Shown one piece after another: positions 1 to 5,673 of a stretch of DNA of 6,885 nt (the first letter of the stretch is position 1; each line of letters begins with the position of its first letter). The notes beneath the pieces were generated by a model. That model saw nothing but the letters and a program-made list of their open reading frames with translations. It did no database searches and was not told the DNA's origin. Made by a program: the position numbers and the translations under genes. Origin of the DNA: an uncultured Prevotella sp. (lineage in GTDB: Bacteria > Bacteroidota > Bacteroidia > Bacteroidales > Bacteroidaceae); contig CAJOHP010000168.1 in the NCBI GenBank assembly GCA_905234355.1, positions 1 through 6,885 of the forward strand. The letters run 5' to 3'.

Positions 1-417
1 GCCCTTGGTACCGTTGACGGCATTGGCAGCTATGAGCACCGTGGCCGATGGCACATGCACTCCGGCCGTCGGTCTGCTGGCGGCGGCACGCTGCTGGGCA
101 AGACGCCGGCCGAAGTGCGGGGGGATGACCAGCACCACGTCGGCCGCGCCGCGCTCTATCTCGGCGAGCGCTGCCTGGTAGGTGGCCTTCTGCCCGTTGA
201 AGACGAAGTAGTCGCTGGCCTCGATGCGGCGCACTAGCTGCTGCGACGACGTGGAGCGGTCGTTGTCTACCACGTCGACCACAATGTTCTTCACCTCCAT
301 GCTCATCACCCACGGCATGACGCACATGATCATAACGGGAAACACCACTATCAGCTTAGGCAGGAAGGCGCCCCGCCGTATCTGCAGGAACTCCTTTTGT
401 ATGAGATACTTTATCAT
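1..417 (-). CDS. ABC-2 type transporter permease (second of the pair), C-terminus outside the window
   Basis: This is the N-terminal 139 residues of an ABC-2 permease of the YhhJ/YbhS/YbhR type, which would form the inner-membrane channel with the neighbouring permease and be driven by the double ATPase upstream. The start is the ATG at 417, whose product begins MIKYLIQKEFLQIRR. A cytoplasmic amphipathic start is followed by a first membrane span at about residues 22-40. A long extracytoplasmic region then begins with MEVKNIVVDVVDNDRST and contains VVLVIPPHFGRRL, the usual pattern before the C-terminal membrane bundle. That bundle lies beyond position 1. The gene starts 22 nt after the stop of the first permease, so it is the last visible gene of the same operon. 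The frame is open right to the window edge. Family assignment is firm; the substrate is unknown. Confidence 0.9.
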   Translation of the reverse strand, partial: MIKYLIQKEFLQIRRGAFLPKLIVVFPVMIMCVMPWVMSMEVKNIVVDVVDNDRSTSSQQLVRRIEASDYFVFNGQKATYQAALAEIERGAADVVLVIPPHFGRRLAQQRAAASRPTAGVHVPSATVLIAANAVNGTKG

Positions 418-439
418 AGCTATGCAACTTCTTTCTTAA

Positions 440-1561
440 CTACTCCAACCTCGTCTTGAACATCTTGAGGGCCACGGCGAGCAGCAGTGCGGTCATGCCG
501 GCGAGTATGCCTATCTCCCTGGCCACCCCGCCGATGCCTACGCCCATGATCATCAGCTTGCGCATGGCATCGATGTAGTAGCGCGGGGGCACGACGGCGG
601 CTATCCACTGCAGCACCTGCGGCATCGACTCCACGGGAAACATCATGCCCGAGAGCATCACTACAGGCATGAGCAGCACCATGGCCGAGAGCAGCAGGGC
701 TGCGAGCTGCGTCTGGGCTACGCTCGAGATGAGCAGTCCGAGCGACAGAGCCAGCAGGATATAGACGATGCTCACCACAATAATCCACGACAGGGAGCCC
801 GCCAGCGGCACGCCCAAGACGTAGCGGGCCATGAGCAGGATGACCATGAGTATGGCGAAGGCCAGCACCAGATAGGGTATGGCCTTGGCTATAATCACCA
901 CAAGCGGCCTGACGGGCGAGACGAGCAGCACCTCCATCGTGCCCCGCTCCTTCTCGCGGACGATGGAGATGGAGGTCATCATGGCACAGATGAGCATGAG
1001 CAGCATGCCCATGATGGCAGGCACGAAATTGTAGGCCGACCTCATCTGCGGGTTGTAGAGCAGCCTGAGCGCCACGGCCCCTGCCCCACCCTGCGAGGCT
1101 GAGGAGCCGACAGATGGGCTGCCGGCGGGCTGCGACAGGATGGCTTGTGCATACGTGGTCCACTGCTGGGCCATGTTGGGGTCGGAGCCGTCGACCATCA
1201 GCTGCCAACGGCGGCGATGGCCTCCCGTGCCCGCAGGGAGAGCTTGGTGGGTGGATCCGCCGGGGATGAGGCCCATGTCGGCCTGCTGACTGCGTATGAG
1301 CTGCTCGGCCTCGCGCGGCGTACTCACCGTGCCGACGATGGTGAAGTACTCCGACTGCGATAGCCGCTCTATGGCTTGCTGCGTCTGATGGTCCGTCTGT
1401 GAGGTGACCACCACCGTCCGCACGTTCTTCACGTCGGTAGTGATGGCAAAACCGAAGAGGAGCATCATCACCACAGGCATGCCGAAGAGGATGAGCATCG
1501 TGCGCTTGTCGCGCAGGATGTGCTTGGACTCTTTTACTACGAATGACAGAAACTGCTTCAT
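440..1561 (-). CDS. ABC-2 type transporter permease (first of the pair)
   Basis: Inner-membrane subunit of a YbhF/YbhS/YbhR-like exporter, 373 residues from the ATG at 1561. It has one N-terminal span (about residues 22-40), a large extracytoplasmic domain (41-179), and five C-terminal spans (about 180-201, 222-248, 258-280, 286-308, 348-367). The cytoplasmic loop REKERGTMEVLLVSPVRP at 202-219 is the ABC-2 coupling motif. I prefer 1561 because the product then starts MKQFLSFVVKESKHILRDKR, as family members do. An in-frame ATG at 1591 would add ten residues and overlap the ATPase stop by 8 bp. Residues 100-118 (about 1205-1265) read as low-complexity G/H/R-rich sequence in this frame, while another frame there gives a family-like peptide, which suggests two compensating frameshifts or sequence errors. 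Length and membrane pattern are otherwise normal. Confidence 0.92.
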   Translation of the reverse strand: MKQFLSFVVKESKHILRDKRTMLILFGMPVVMMLLFGFAITTDVKNVRTVVVTSQTDHQTQQAIERLSQSEYFTIVGTVSTPREAEQLIRSQQADMGLIPGGSTHQALPAGTGGHRRRWQLMVDGSDPNMAQQWTTYAQAILSQPAGSPSVGSSASQGGAGAVALRLLYNPQMRSAYNFVPAIMGMLLMLICAMMTSISIVREKERGTMEVLLVSPVRPLVVIIAKAIPYLVLAFAILMVILLMARYVLGVPLAGSLSWIIVVSIVYILLALSLGLLISSVAQTQLAALLLSAMVLLMPVVMLSGMMFPVESMPQVLQWIAAVVPPRYYIDAMRKLMIMGVGIGGVAREIGILAGMTALLLAVALKMFKTRLE

Positions 1562-1583
1562 AACTGCGAAAGATAAGAACTGA

Positions 1584-3089
1584 TCACGCATCCGACGAGC
1601 GTGTGGCTTGTCGGGCGAGGTAAGTAAAGACGTGGTCCATGTCGGGCTGGCCGAAGCGCTGCTTCAGCTCGGCGGGCGTGCCGAGGGCCCTGATCTTGCC
1701 GTCGACCATGATGGAGATGCGGTCGCAGTACTCGGCCTCGTCCATATAGTGGGTGGTGACAAAGACGGTGATGCCCCGGCGAGCAGCGTCGTAGATGAGC
1801 TCCCAGAACTGTCGGCGCGTGGCTGGGTCGACGCCTCCCGTCGGCTCGTCGAGAAACACCACGCCCGGCTCGTGGAAGATGGATACGGAGAAGGCCAGCT
1901 TCTGCTTCCATCCCAGCGGCAGGCTGCCGACCAGCGAGTCCCTGTGCTCGGCAAACTGCAGACGTTCCAGCAGCTCGCCGGTCTTGCGCCTGATGTCGGC
2001 GTCGCTCATACCGTAGATGCCGGCAAAGAGACGGATGTTCTCGCCCACGGTCAGGTCGTCGTAGAGGGAGAAGCGCTGCGACATATAGCCGATGTGCTTC
2101 TTGATCTGCTCGTGCTGGGTGCGGATGTCGTAGCCACAGACGGTGCCCGTGCCGCTCGTGGGCTGGTTCAGGCCGGTCAGCATGTGCATGGCTGTGGTCT
2201 TGCCGGCACCGTTGGCACCCAGAAAACCGAATATCTCGCCACGCCTGACACTGAACGAGATGTCGTCGACGGCATGAAACGTGCCGAAAGCTTTCACCAA
2301 GTGCGAGACGGCGATGACGGGTGCCTCGCCCGCGGCTCCCCGAGGGGGAGCTATGGTCTCTGGGGAATGGACTGTCGTGTCGCCATCGGGTGGCGAAAGG
2401 GGGGGCGGGCAGAAGATGTCCTTGAACTCGTCTAATATGGCATCGGGCGTCCCTACGCCTTTTATCTGTCCGTGGTCGAGGAATGCCACACGCTCGCAGC
2501 AACGCACCTCGTCGAGATAGGGCGTGGAGGCCACGATGGTGATGCCGCGCTCCTTCAGCGTCAGGAGCATCTCCCAGAACTCCTTGCGGCTCACGGGGTC
2601 TACGCCCGTGGTAGGCTCGTCGAGGAAGAGCACGCTGGGCGAGTGAACCAGTGCACAGCTGAGCGCCAGCTTCTGCTTCATGCCCCCCGACAGCGCCCCG
2701 GCCTTACGGTCCCGGAAACGCTCTATCTGCGAGTAGACGGCACGTATGCTGTCGTAGCCCTGCCCTATAGTGGTACCGAACAGCGTGGCGAAGAACCGGA
2801 GGTTTTCCTCGACAGTCAGGTCCTGATAGAGCGAGAAGCGGCCGGGCATGTAGCCCACGCGGCAGCGCACCTGCCGCATCTGCCTCACCACATCGTAGCC
2901 GTCGACCGTGGCCGTGCCTGTCTGGGGCAGCAGCAGCGAGCAGAGTATGCGAAACAGCGAGGTCTTGCCGGAACCGTCGGGACCGATGAGGCCGAACACC
3001 TCGCCCTTGGCGACGGCAAACGACACGTCGTCGAGGGCTTTCACCTGGCCGTAGCTCTTGCTCACATGGCTTACTTCTATTGCGTTCAT
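1584..3089 (-). CDS. Fused double ABC transporter ATPase, YbhF-like
   Basis: Cytoplasmic ATPase of 501 residues with two nucleotide-binding domains in one chain, as in E. coli YbhF, powering the two ABC-2 permeases downstream. Domain 1: Walker A GPDGSGKT (36-43), signature LSGGMKQK (133-140), Walker B VLFLDEPT (153-160). Domain 2: Walker A GANGAGKT (291-298), Q-loop Gln338, signature-like LPLGWKQK (390-397), Walker B VVFLDEPT (410-417), switch His447. In domain 1 the Q-loop Gln is Gly83 and the switch His is Pro190, so one composite ATP site is canonical and the other degenerate. The domains are joined by a Pro-rich linker (about 222-256). The start overlaps the HlyD stop as ATGA, indicating translational coupling. 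Its end overlaps or abuts the first permease. Family assignment is secure; the exported substrate is not predictable. Confidence 0.96.
   Translation of the reverse strand: MNAIEVSHVSKSYGQVKALDDVSFAVAKGEVFGLIGPDGSGKTSLFRILCSLLLPQTGTATVDGYDVVRQMRQVRCRVGYMPGRFSLYQDLTVEENLRFFATLFGTTIGQGYDSIRAVYSQIERFRDRKAGALSGGMKQKLALSCALVHSPSVLFLDEPTTGVDPVSRKEFWEMLLTLKERGITIVASTPYLDEVRCCERVAFLDHGQIKGVGTPDAILDEFKDIFCPPPLSPPDGDTTVHSPETIAPPRGAAGEAPVIAVSHLVKAFGTFHAVDDISFSVRRGEIFGFLGANGAGKTTAMHMLTGLNQPTSGTGTVCGYDIRTQHEQIKKHIGYMSQRFSLYDDLTVGENIRLFAGIYGMSDADIRRKTGELLERLQFAEHRDSLVGSLPLGWKQKLAFSVSIFHEPGVVFLDEPTGGVDPATRRQFWELIYDAARRGITVFVTTHYMDEAEYCDRISIMVDGKIRALGTPAELKQRFGQPDMDHVFTYLARQATRSSDA
2335..2396. repeat. Two perfect palindromes in the ATPase interdomain linker
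   Basis: GCTCCCC (2335-2341) pairs with GGGGAGC (2345-2351) across a 3-nt loop, and TCGCCA (2380-2385) pairs with TGGCGA (2391-2396) across a 5-nt loop. Both fall in the part of the double ATPase that encodes the Pro-rich linker (PPPLSPPDGD and IAPPRGAAGEAP), where length is not constrained. They look like short REP-type palindromes absorbed into the coding frame, but that origin is inference. GC-rich DNA also makes short palindromes by chance. Confidence 0.5.
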
Positions 3090-3982
3090 AGTTTCACCTC
3101 GCCATACATACCTATCTTTATATAGCCGTCGTTCTTCACGGCTATCTTCACGGCATACACCAGATCGGCCCGCTCGTCATCGGTCAGGATGGTCTTTGGC
3201 GTGAACTCCGAGCGGGAGGATATCCAGCTGACGGTGCCGTCGTACTCCTTCCGCTGCCGGTCGCCATAGTCGGCAAAGACCTTCACCTGCTGTCCCAACC
3301 TGATGTCTTGCAGCTGAGCCGAGGTGACGTAGGCCCGCAGGTACATGTGCTGCGTGTCGGCCACCCTGAAGAGCGGCTTGCCTGTGGCCACATACTCGCC
3401 ACACTCTGCGTATTTCTCCAGGACGGTGCCGCTCACGGGCACTGCCACATGGCACTTGCGGAGCATGTCGCGCAGCTGCTCTATCTGCACATCAGCCGTC
3501 GAGAGCTGGGCATCGAGCGTGGAGAGCTGCGTGCGGAGGGTGCTCACCTGGGCATCGAGCTGCTTCTGCAGCACCTTCACCTGGCTCGTGGCATCGTCGA
3601 GCATCTTCGAGGGAGCCGCACCGTCGGCCACCAGCTCGCGGTATCGCTGCTCCTCCTGCCTGGCCTTGGCCAGCTGCTGGCGCGTGGCAGCTATCTGCCG
3701 CTCCATGTCGGGTTTCTGGCTCTGGTAGACTGTCTTGGTCGCTCGCAGCTGCTGTATCTTCAGCCACGTCTGCGTGGTGTCTATCAGTCCCACCTCCTGA
3801 CCTTTCACTATGCTGTCGCCCTCGCCGACAAGGAGCGACAGCAAGGCCCCGCTCTGCTCGGCATACACGGTGGTCTCCGTCGACTCAAACGTGCCAGTGG
3901 CATCAAAAGCGCTTTCCTCTGCACCGCAGGAGGCCAGCATCAGGGCCATGCCTGCCATGGTCAATATCTTTCTCATACTCAT
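3086..3982 (-). CDS. HlyD-family periplasmic adaptor lipoprotein (membrane fusion protein)
   Basis: Adaptor of 298 residues linking the inner-membrane ABC pump to the TolC-like channel, similar in layout to YbhG/YhiI. The N-terminus MSMRKILTMAGMALMLASC ends in a lipobox (LASC, lipidated Cys19), so the protein is likely anchored by lipid rather than by a membrane helix. A first half-barrel follows (TVYAEQSGALLSLLVGEGDSIVKGQEVGLID, split here as TVYAEQSGALLSLLVGEG then DSIVKGQEVGLID, about 38-68), then a long coiled-coil hairpin (about 74-175), and the second lipoyl half with VPVSGTVLEKYAECGEYV (181-198), then a beta-barrel domain to the end. Residues 143-170 hold two related 14-residue units (DAQVSTLRTQLSTL and DAQLSTADVQIEQL), an internal coiled-coil duplication. 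The gene begins 5 nt after the TolC stop and ends in a 4-bp overlap with the ATPase. An alternative start at 3976 (MRKILTMAGM) is equally plausible. Confidence 0.93.
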   Translation of the reverse strand: MSMRKILTMAGMALMLASCGAEESAFDATGTFESTETTVYAEQSGALLSLLVGEGDSIVKGQEVGLIDTTQTWLKIQQLRATKTVYQSQKPDMERQIAATRQQLAKARQEEQRYRELVADGAAPSKMLDDATSQVKVLQKQLDAQVSTLRTQLSTLDAQLSTADVQIEQLRDMLRKCHVAVPVSGTVLEKYAECGEYVATGKPLFRVADTQHMYLRAYVTSAQLQDIRLGQQVKVFADYGDRQRKEYDGTVSWISSRSEFTPKTILTDDERADLVYAVKIAVKNDGYIKIGMYGEVKL

Positions 3983-3987
3983 TGCTA

Positions 3988-4662
3988 CTACTGATTGTTA
4001 GTGGTGAATTTTTCGTCGTATATCTTTTTCAGCATCTCTATCTCGTGCATCGACCGCTGCACAAGGGCGGCATTCTCCTGATGGATTTCACTCAGCAGGC
4101 TGTTCACGTCGATGATGCCATGTGCGAGTTTCGACTCGGCTGCCTTCCTGACGGCTGCCCGCAACTGTATGATCTCCTCGTCGTGGGCCATCAGTCGCCT
4201 GTAGCGGTCTTGCTCTTCCTGCTGCTGAATCAGCTCCAGATGATTGTTGAAGAGAAACAGCTCACGGTCTGACTCCGTCTGTTGGCGCTGCAGCTGCAGC
4301 TTCGCCTTGTCGCTCTTGCGGGTGTAGAGCGCCCCGATGTTCCAGGTGAGGCGGGCGCCTATCATGCCGTTCAGGCTCCACTTGTGCGACATCATGTCCT
4401 CAAACATGTTGTAGCCAGAATAGCCGTAGTAGCCCTGTGCAAACACGCCCAGCCTGGGCTTCAGCGCCGCGTCAAGTCCCCTCTCTTGTGCATCGGCCAG
4501 ACGGAGCCGGGCATCAAACAGTCGCATCTCCGGCCGGTGAAGTGATTTTGCTGCCGCCATACCATCCGCAGGCGACACTTCATTCTGCATCCTTAATTCT
4601 TCACTCCTTTGTATTGTCTTCACCTCCATGCCGCAGAATGCCGAGAGCATAGCCTTCAGCAT
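3988..4662 (-). pseudogene. TolC-family outer-membrane factor, C-terminal fragment (frameshifted gene)
   Basis: C-terminal half of a TolC-like channel whose N-terminal half lies in another frame just upstream. The coordinates begin at the first Met of this frame (MLKAMLSAFCGMEV), but clear family sequence already starts at about 4725 with NVKAERLAVVQQATSLESQQ, with no start codon of its own, so this is not an independent gene. The fragment contains LHRPEMRLFDARLRLADAQ (41-59), a beta-strand region KPRLGVFAQGYYGYSGY (68-84), a second strand (about 95-110) and a long helix pair rich in Q and E to the end, the usual second structural repeat of TolC. Four degenerate 7-bp repeats lie at residues 20-29. 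It stops 5 nt before the HlyD start. Whether the protein is really lost or this is a sequence error cannot be decided here. Confidence 0.85.
4578..4605 (-). repeat. Four degenerate 7-bp tandem repeats inside tolC
   Basis: Plus-strand units are CTTCATT, CTGCATC, CTTAATT and CTTCACT; on the coding strand they read AGTGAAG, AATTAAG, GATGCAG and AATGAAG (consensus near RRTGAAG). Purine-rich, AT-leaning heptamers of this look are common between genes in Bacteroidales, from memory and not checked. Here they code for part of SEELRMQNEV in a variable segment of the TolC-like protein. Confidence 0.55.
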
Positions 4663-5285
4663 ACGCTGCTGCGACTCCAGGCTTGTGGCCTGCTGAACGA
4701 CGGCGAGCCGCTCTGCCTTGACGTTCTGCCAGTGATTGCATTTAACTCAACCATAATACCGTCAAGTTCAATTCTCGCCTCTTCATTTTTTGAAATTGTT
4801 CCGTCAACCTGCTCTTTTAACACCAGCATGAGCAGCGAGAAATACATCTCGTTGACGCGGCGGCGCACGGCATACAGGCTCACTGCCGTCTGGGCCGACT
4901 GCACCTGGCCCTGCTCACGGGCAATGGCCTTCTGGCTACTGACGGCGCCACCGTCATAGACGGTCTGGCTGATGTCTATGCCCACGCGGTACTGGTCACG
5001 GCGCAGGCCCTTCATGTCGATGCCCATCTGCTGATAGACGGCCTTCATCTGCCCGGGCCACGACACCACGTCGCTCTGCCAAGTGGCCTGGGCATGGGCC
5101 GACACCTGGGGAAGCCAGCCCTTCTGGATGTTGGCCAGCGTCAGCTCGGTGGTCTTCTCTATGAGGCCATACTGACGGATGAGCGGATAGTTGCGCTCGG
5201 CCCACTGCTGGCACTCCTCCACCGTCTGACCCAGGGCGGGCATGCCTAGGGCTATAAGGGCGGAGATGAGGATAGTATTCTTCAT
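4656..5285 (-). pseudogene. TolC-family outer-membrane factor, N-terminal fragment (frameshifted gene)
   Basis: N-terminal half of the outer-membrane channel of the pump. From the ATG at 5285 the product begins MKNTILISALIALGMPALGQ, a signal peptide with likely cleavage before Gln20. The mature part starts TVEECQQWAERNYPLIRQYG, typical of Bacteroidales TolC-like proteins, and continues through GWLPQVSAHAQATWQSDVVS (56-75) and the YRVGIDISQTVYDGGAVSSQ strand (99-118) to NEMYFSLLML (145-154). An AT-rich patch follows (residues 156-185), then out-of-frame sequence (RTSRQSGSPSF) to a TGA at 4656. The correct continuation lies in the next frame from about 4725. A start at 5309 is unlikely because the promoter -7 box at 5314-5321 places transcription start near 5307. 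Joined, the two halves give roughly 430 residues, normal for the family. Confidence 0.85.
4731..4820. other. AT-rich patch within tolC at the frameshift
   Basis: I count 32 G+C in these 90 bases (about 36%), against 58/90 in 4821-4910 and 57/90 in 4641-4730. Codons switch from ctg, gcc and gag to tta, aaa, att, aat and gaa, and the encoded peptide (LKEQVDGTISKNEEARIELD and onward) is weakly like the expected coiled-coil segment. The frame breaks at or just after its downstream end. GTTAAA occurs at both ends of the patch (about 4817-4822 and 4741-4746, coding strand). It may be a replaced or inserted segment, or a chimeric assembly join. Confidence 0.6.
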
Positions 5286-5313
5286 GTTCACTAATATTTT
5301 GGGGTTCACGGTG

Positions 5314-5321
5314 CAAAGGTA
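5314..5321 (-). promoter_or_regulatory. Promoter -7 element of the export operon
   Basis: The coding strand reads TACCTTTG, a match to the Bacteroidetes -7 consensus TAnnTTTG. Transcription would start near 5307, giving a leader of about 22 nt before the ATG at 5285, which supports that start over 5309. No TTTG is present at the expected -33 distance (about 5340-5346), so the promoter may be weak or need an activator. Confidence 0.6.
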
Positions 5322-5345
5322 CTACTTTTCCCTGTCACTCCTGTT

Positions 5346-5368
5346 ATCCTTTTGTATGGAAAAAGGAT
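5346..5368. promoter_or_regulatory. Perfect 8-bp inverted repeat upstream of the operon promoter, candidate operator
   Basis: ATCCTTTT (5346-5353) and AAAAGGAT (5361-5368) are exact inverted copies around GTATGGA. The site begins 25 bp upstream of the minus-strand -7 box, at and beyond the position of the missing -33 element. That is where a dimeric regulator could activate or block pump expression. No long T-run follows the stem in either direction, so a terminator is less likely. Confidence 0.5.
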
Positions 5369-5396
5369 GAATTTGTACGATAGCTGCCTCGGGGAT

Positions 5397-5444
5397 TGTT
5401 TCACCTGTGTTTCATTTTGTTTGATATAGGTCAATATCGAAACA
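5397..5444. promoter_or_regulatory. Helically phased TGTTTSA motif array with an inverted copy
   Basis: TGTTTCA occurs at 5397-5403 and 5408-5414, and TGTTTGA at 5418-5424, so the copies are 11 and 10 bp apart, about one helical turn. An inverted copy lies at 5438-5444 (TGTTTCG read on the minus strand). The third copy and the inverted one form an extended imperfect palindrome, TGTTTGATAT then 6 bp then ATATCGAAACA, with one extra base. The array ends 17 bp upstream of the -33 box of the plus-strand promoter at 5462-5492, a suitable place for activator binding. Confidence 0.5.
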
Positions 5445-5461
5445 TTTTTATGCAGAATTAT

Positions 5462-5492
5462 TTTGCGCGTAAGCTAAAACTCGCTATCTTTG
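5462..5492 (+). promoter_or_regulatory. Bacteroidetes-type promoter P1
   Basis: TTTG at 5462-5465 (-33 element) and TATCTTTG at 5485-5492 (-7 element, consensus TAnnTTTG) are separated by 19 bp, the standard spacing for the Bacteroidetes housekeeping sigma factor. Transcription should start near 5498. It points toward the DUF4450-like gene, but an intrinsic terminator lies about 90 nt downstream. Confidence 0.7.
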
Positions 5493-5497
5493 CAGGC

Positions 5498-5589
5498 AGA
5501 AAAGAATATTTTTGATTTGTTTTAGTAGATTAGTTTTTAAGTAGTTTGTTTTTTGAGAATCGGCTGTCGTGATGACATCCGATTTTTTT
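5498..5589 (+). ncRNA. Candidate small RNA or attenuated leader, about 90 nt
   Basis: The unit is defined by promoter P1 on its left and a strong intrinsic terminator at its right end. It has a U-rich, unstructured-looking 5' part (about 5505-5555, with repeated TAG/TTTT runs) and a 3' hairpin. It contains no ATG-started open frame before the hairpin. A second promoter follows, so the downstream gene does not need read-through. This favours an independent sRNA, though an attenuator that lets P1 reach the gene under some condition is also possible. I do not recognise an Rfam family in it with any certainty. Start position is inferred from the -7 box. Confidence 0.5.
5558..5589 (+). terminator. 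Intrinsic terminator between P1 and the secreted-protein gene
   Basis: AATCGG (5558-5563) pairs with CCGATT (5579-5584) and TGTC (5565-5568) with GACA (5574-5577), with one C/T mismatch between and a GTGAT loop. Seven Ts (5583-5589) end the stem and follow it. The T-run is only on the plus-strand 3' side; the opposite strand has A-runs there, so it acts on plus-strand transcription. Confidence 0.8.
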
Positions 5590-5599
5590 GCTACTCATC

Positions 5600-5631
5600 T
5601 TCGTCGTTTTCATAGTTTTTCAGTACCTTTG
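5600..5631 (+). promoter_or_regulatory. Promoter P2 of the DUF4450-like gene
   Basis: TACCTTTG at 5624-5631 matches the -7 consensus TAnnTTTG, and TTCG at 5600-5603 is a 3-of-4 match to the -33 element at 20-bp spacing. Transcription would begin near 5637, leaving a leader of about 37 nt before the ATG at 5674. The leader has no Shine-Dalgarno sequence, as is usual in Bacteroidetes. Confidence 0.6.
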
Positions 5632-5673
5632 CATCTTGATAGCAAACCAATAACTCCATCAGCCCATCAATCA

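Noticed and set aside
420..2502. Long alternative frames at 420-1208 (minus), 1558-2502 (minus) and 1608-2435 (plus)
   Set aside because: All overlap the permease and ATPase genes, whose frames carry full sets of ABC and ABC-2 motifs. The alternative products are low-complexity Arg/His/Ala-rich shadows.
3513..3560. Internal near-repeat in the HlyD coiled coil as a mobile or structural repeat
   Set aside because: The two 14-residue units share only 7 positions and follow the heptad pattern, so ordinary coiled-coil periodicity is enough to explain them.
4656..4820. Programmed -1 frameshifting joining the two TolC halves
   Set aside because: The only slippery-looking run is six As at 4786-4791 (coding strand). 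A -1 slip there meets an in-frame TGA at 4747-4749 before reaching the conserved C-terminal sequence, and no slippery heptamer is seen between 4746 and 4656.
5286..5309. Upstream ATG at 5309 as the TolC start
   Set aside because: The -7 box at 5314-5321 puts the transcript start near 5307, inside or after that codon, and the signal peptide begins naturally at the ATG at 5285.
5507..5514. TATTTTTG as another -7 promoter box on the plus strand
   Set aside because: It fits the consensus, but no TTTG lies 19-21 bp upstream, and such matches are expected in this T-rich stretch.
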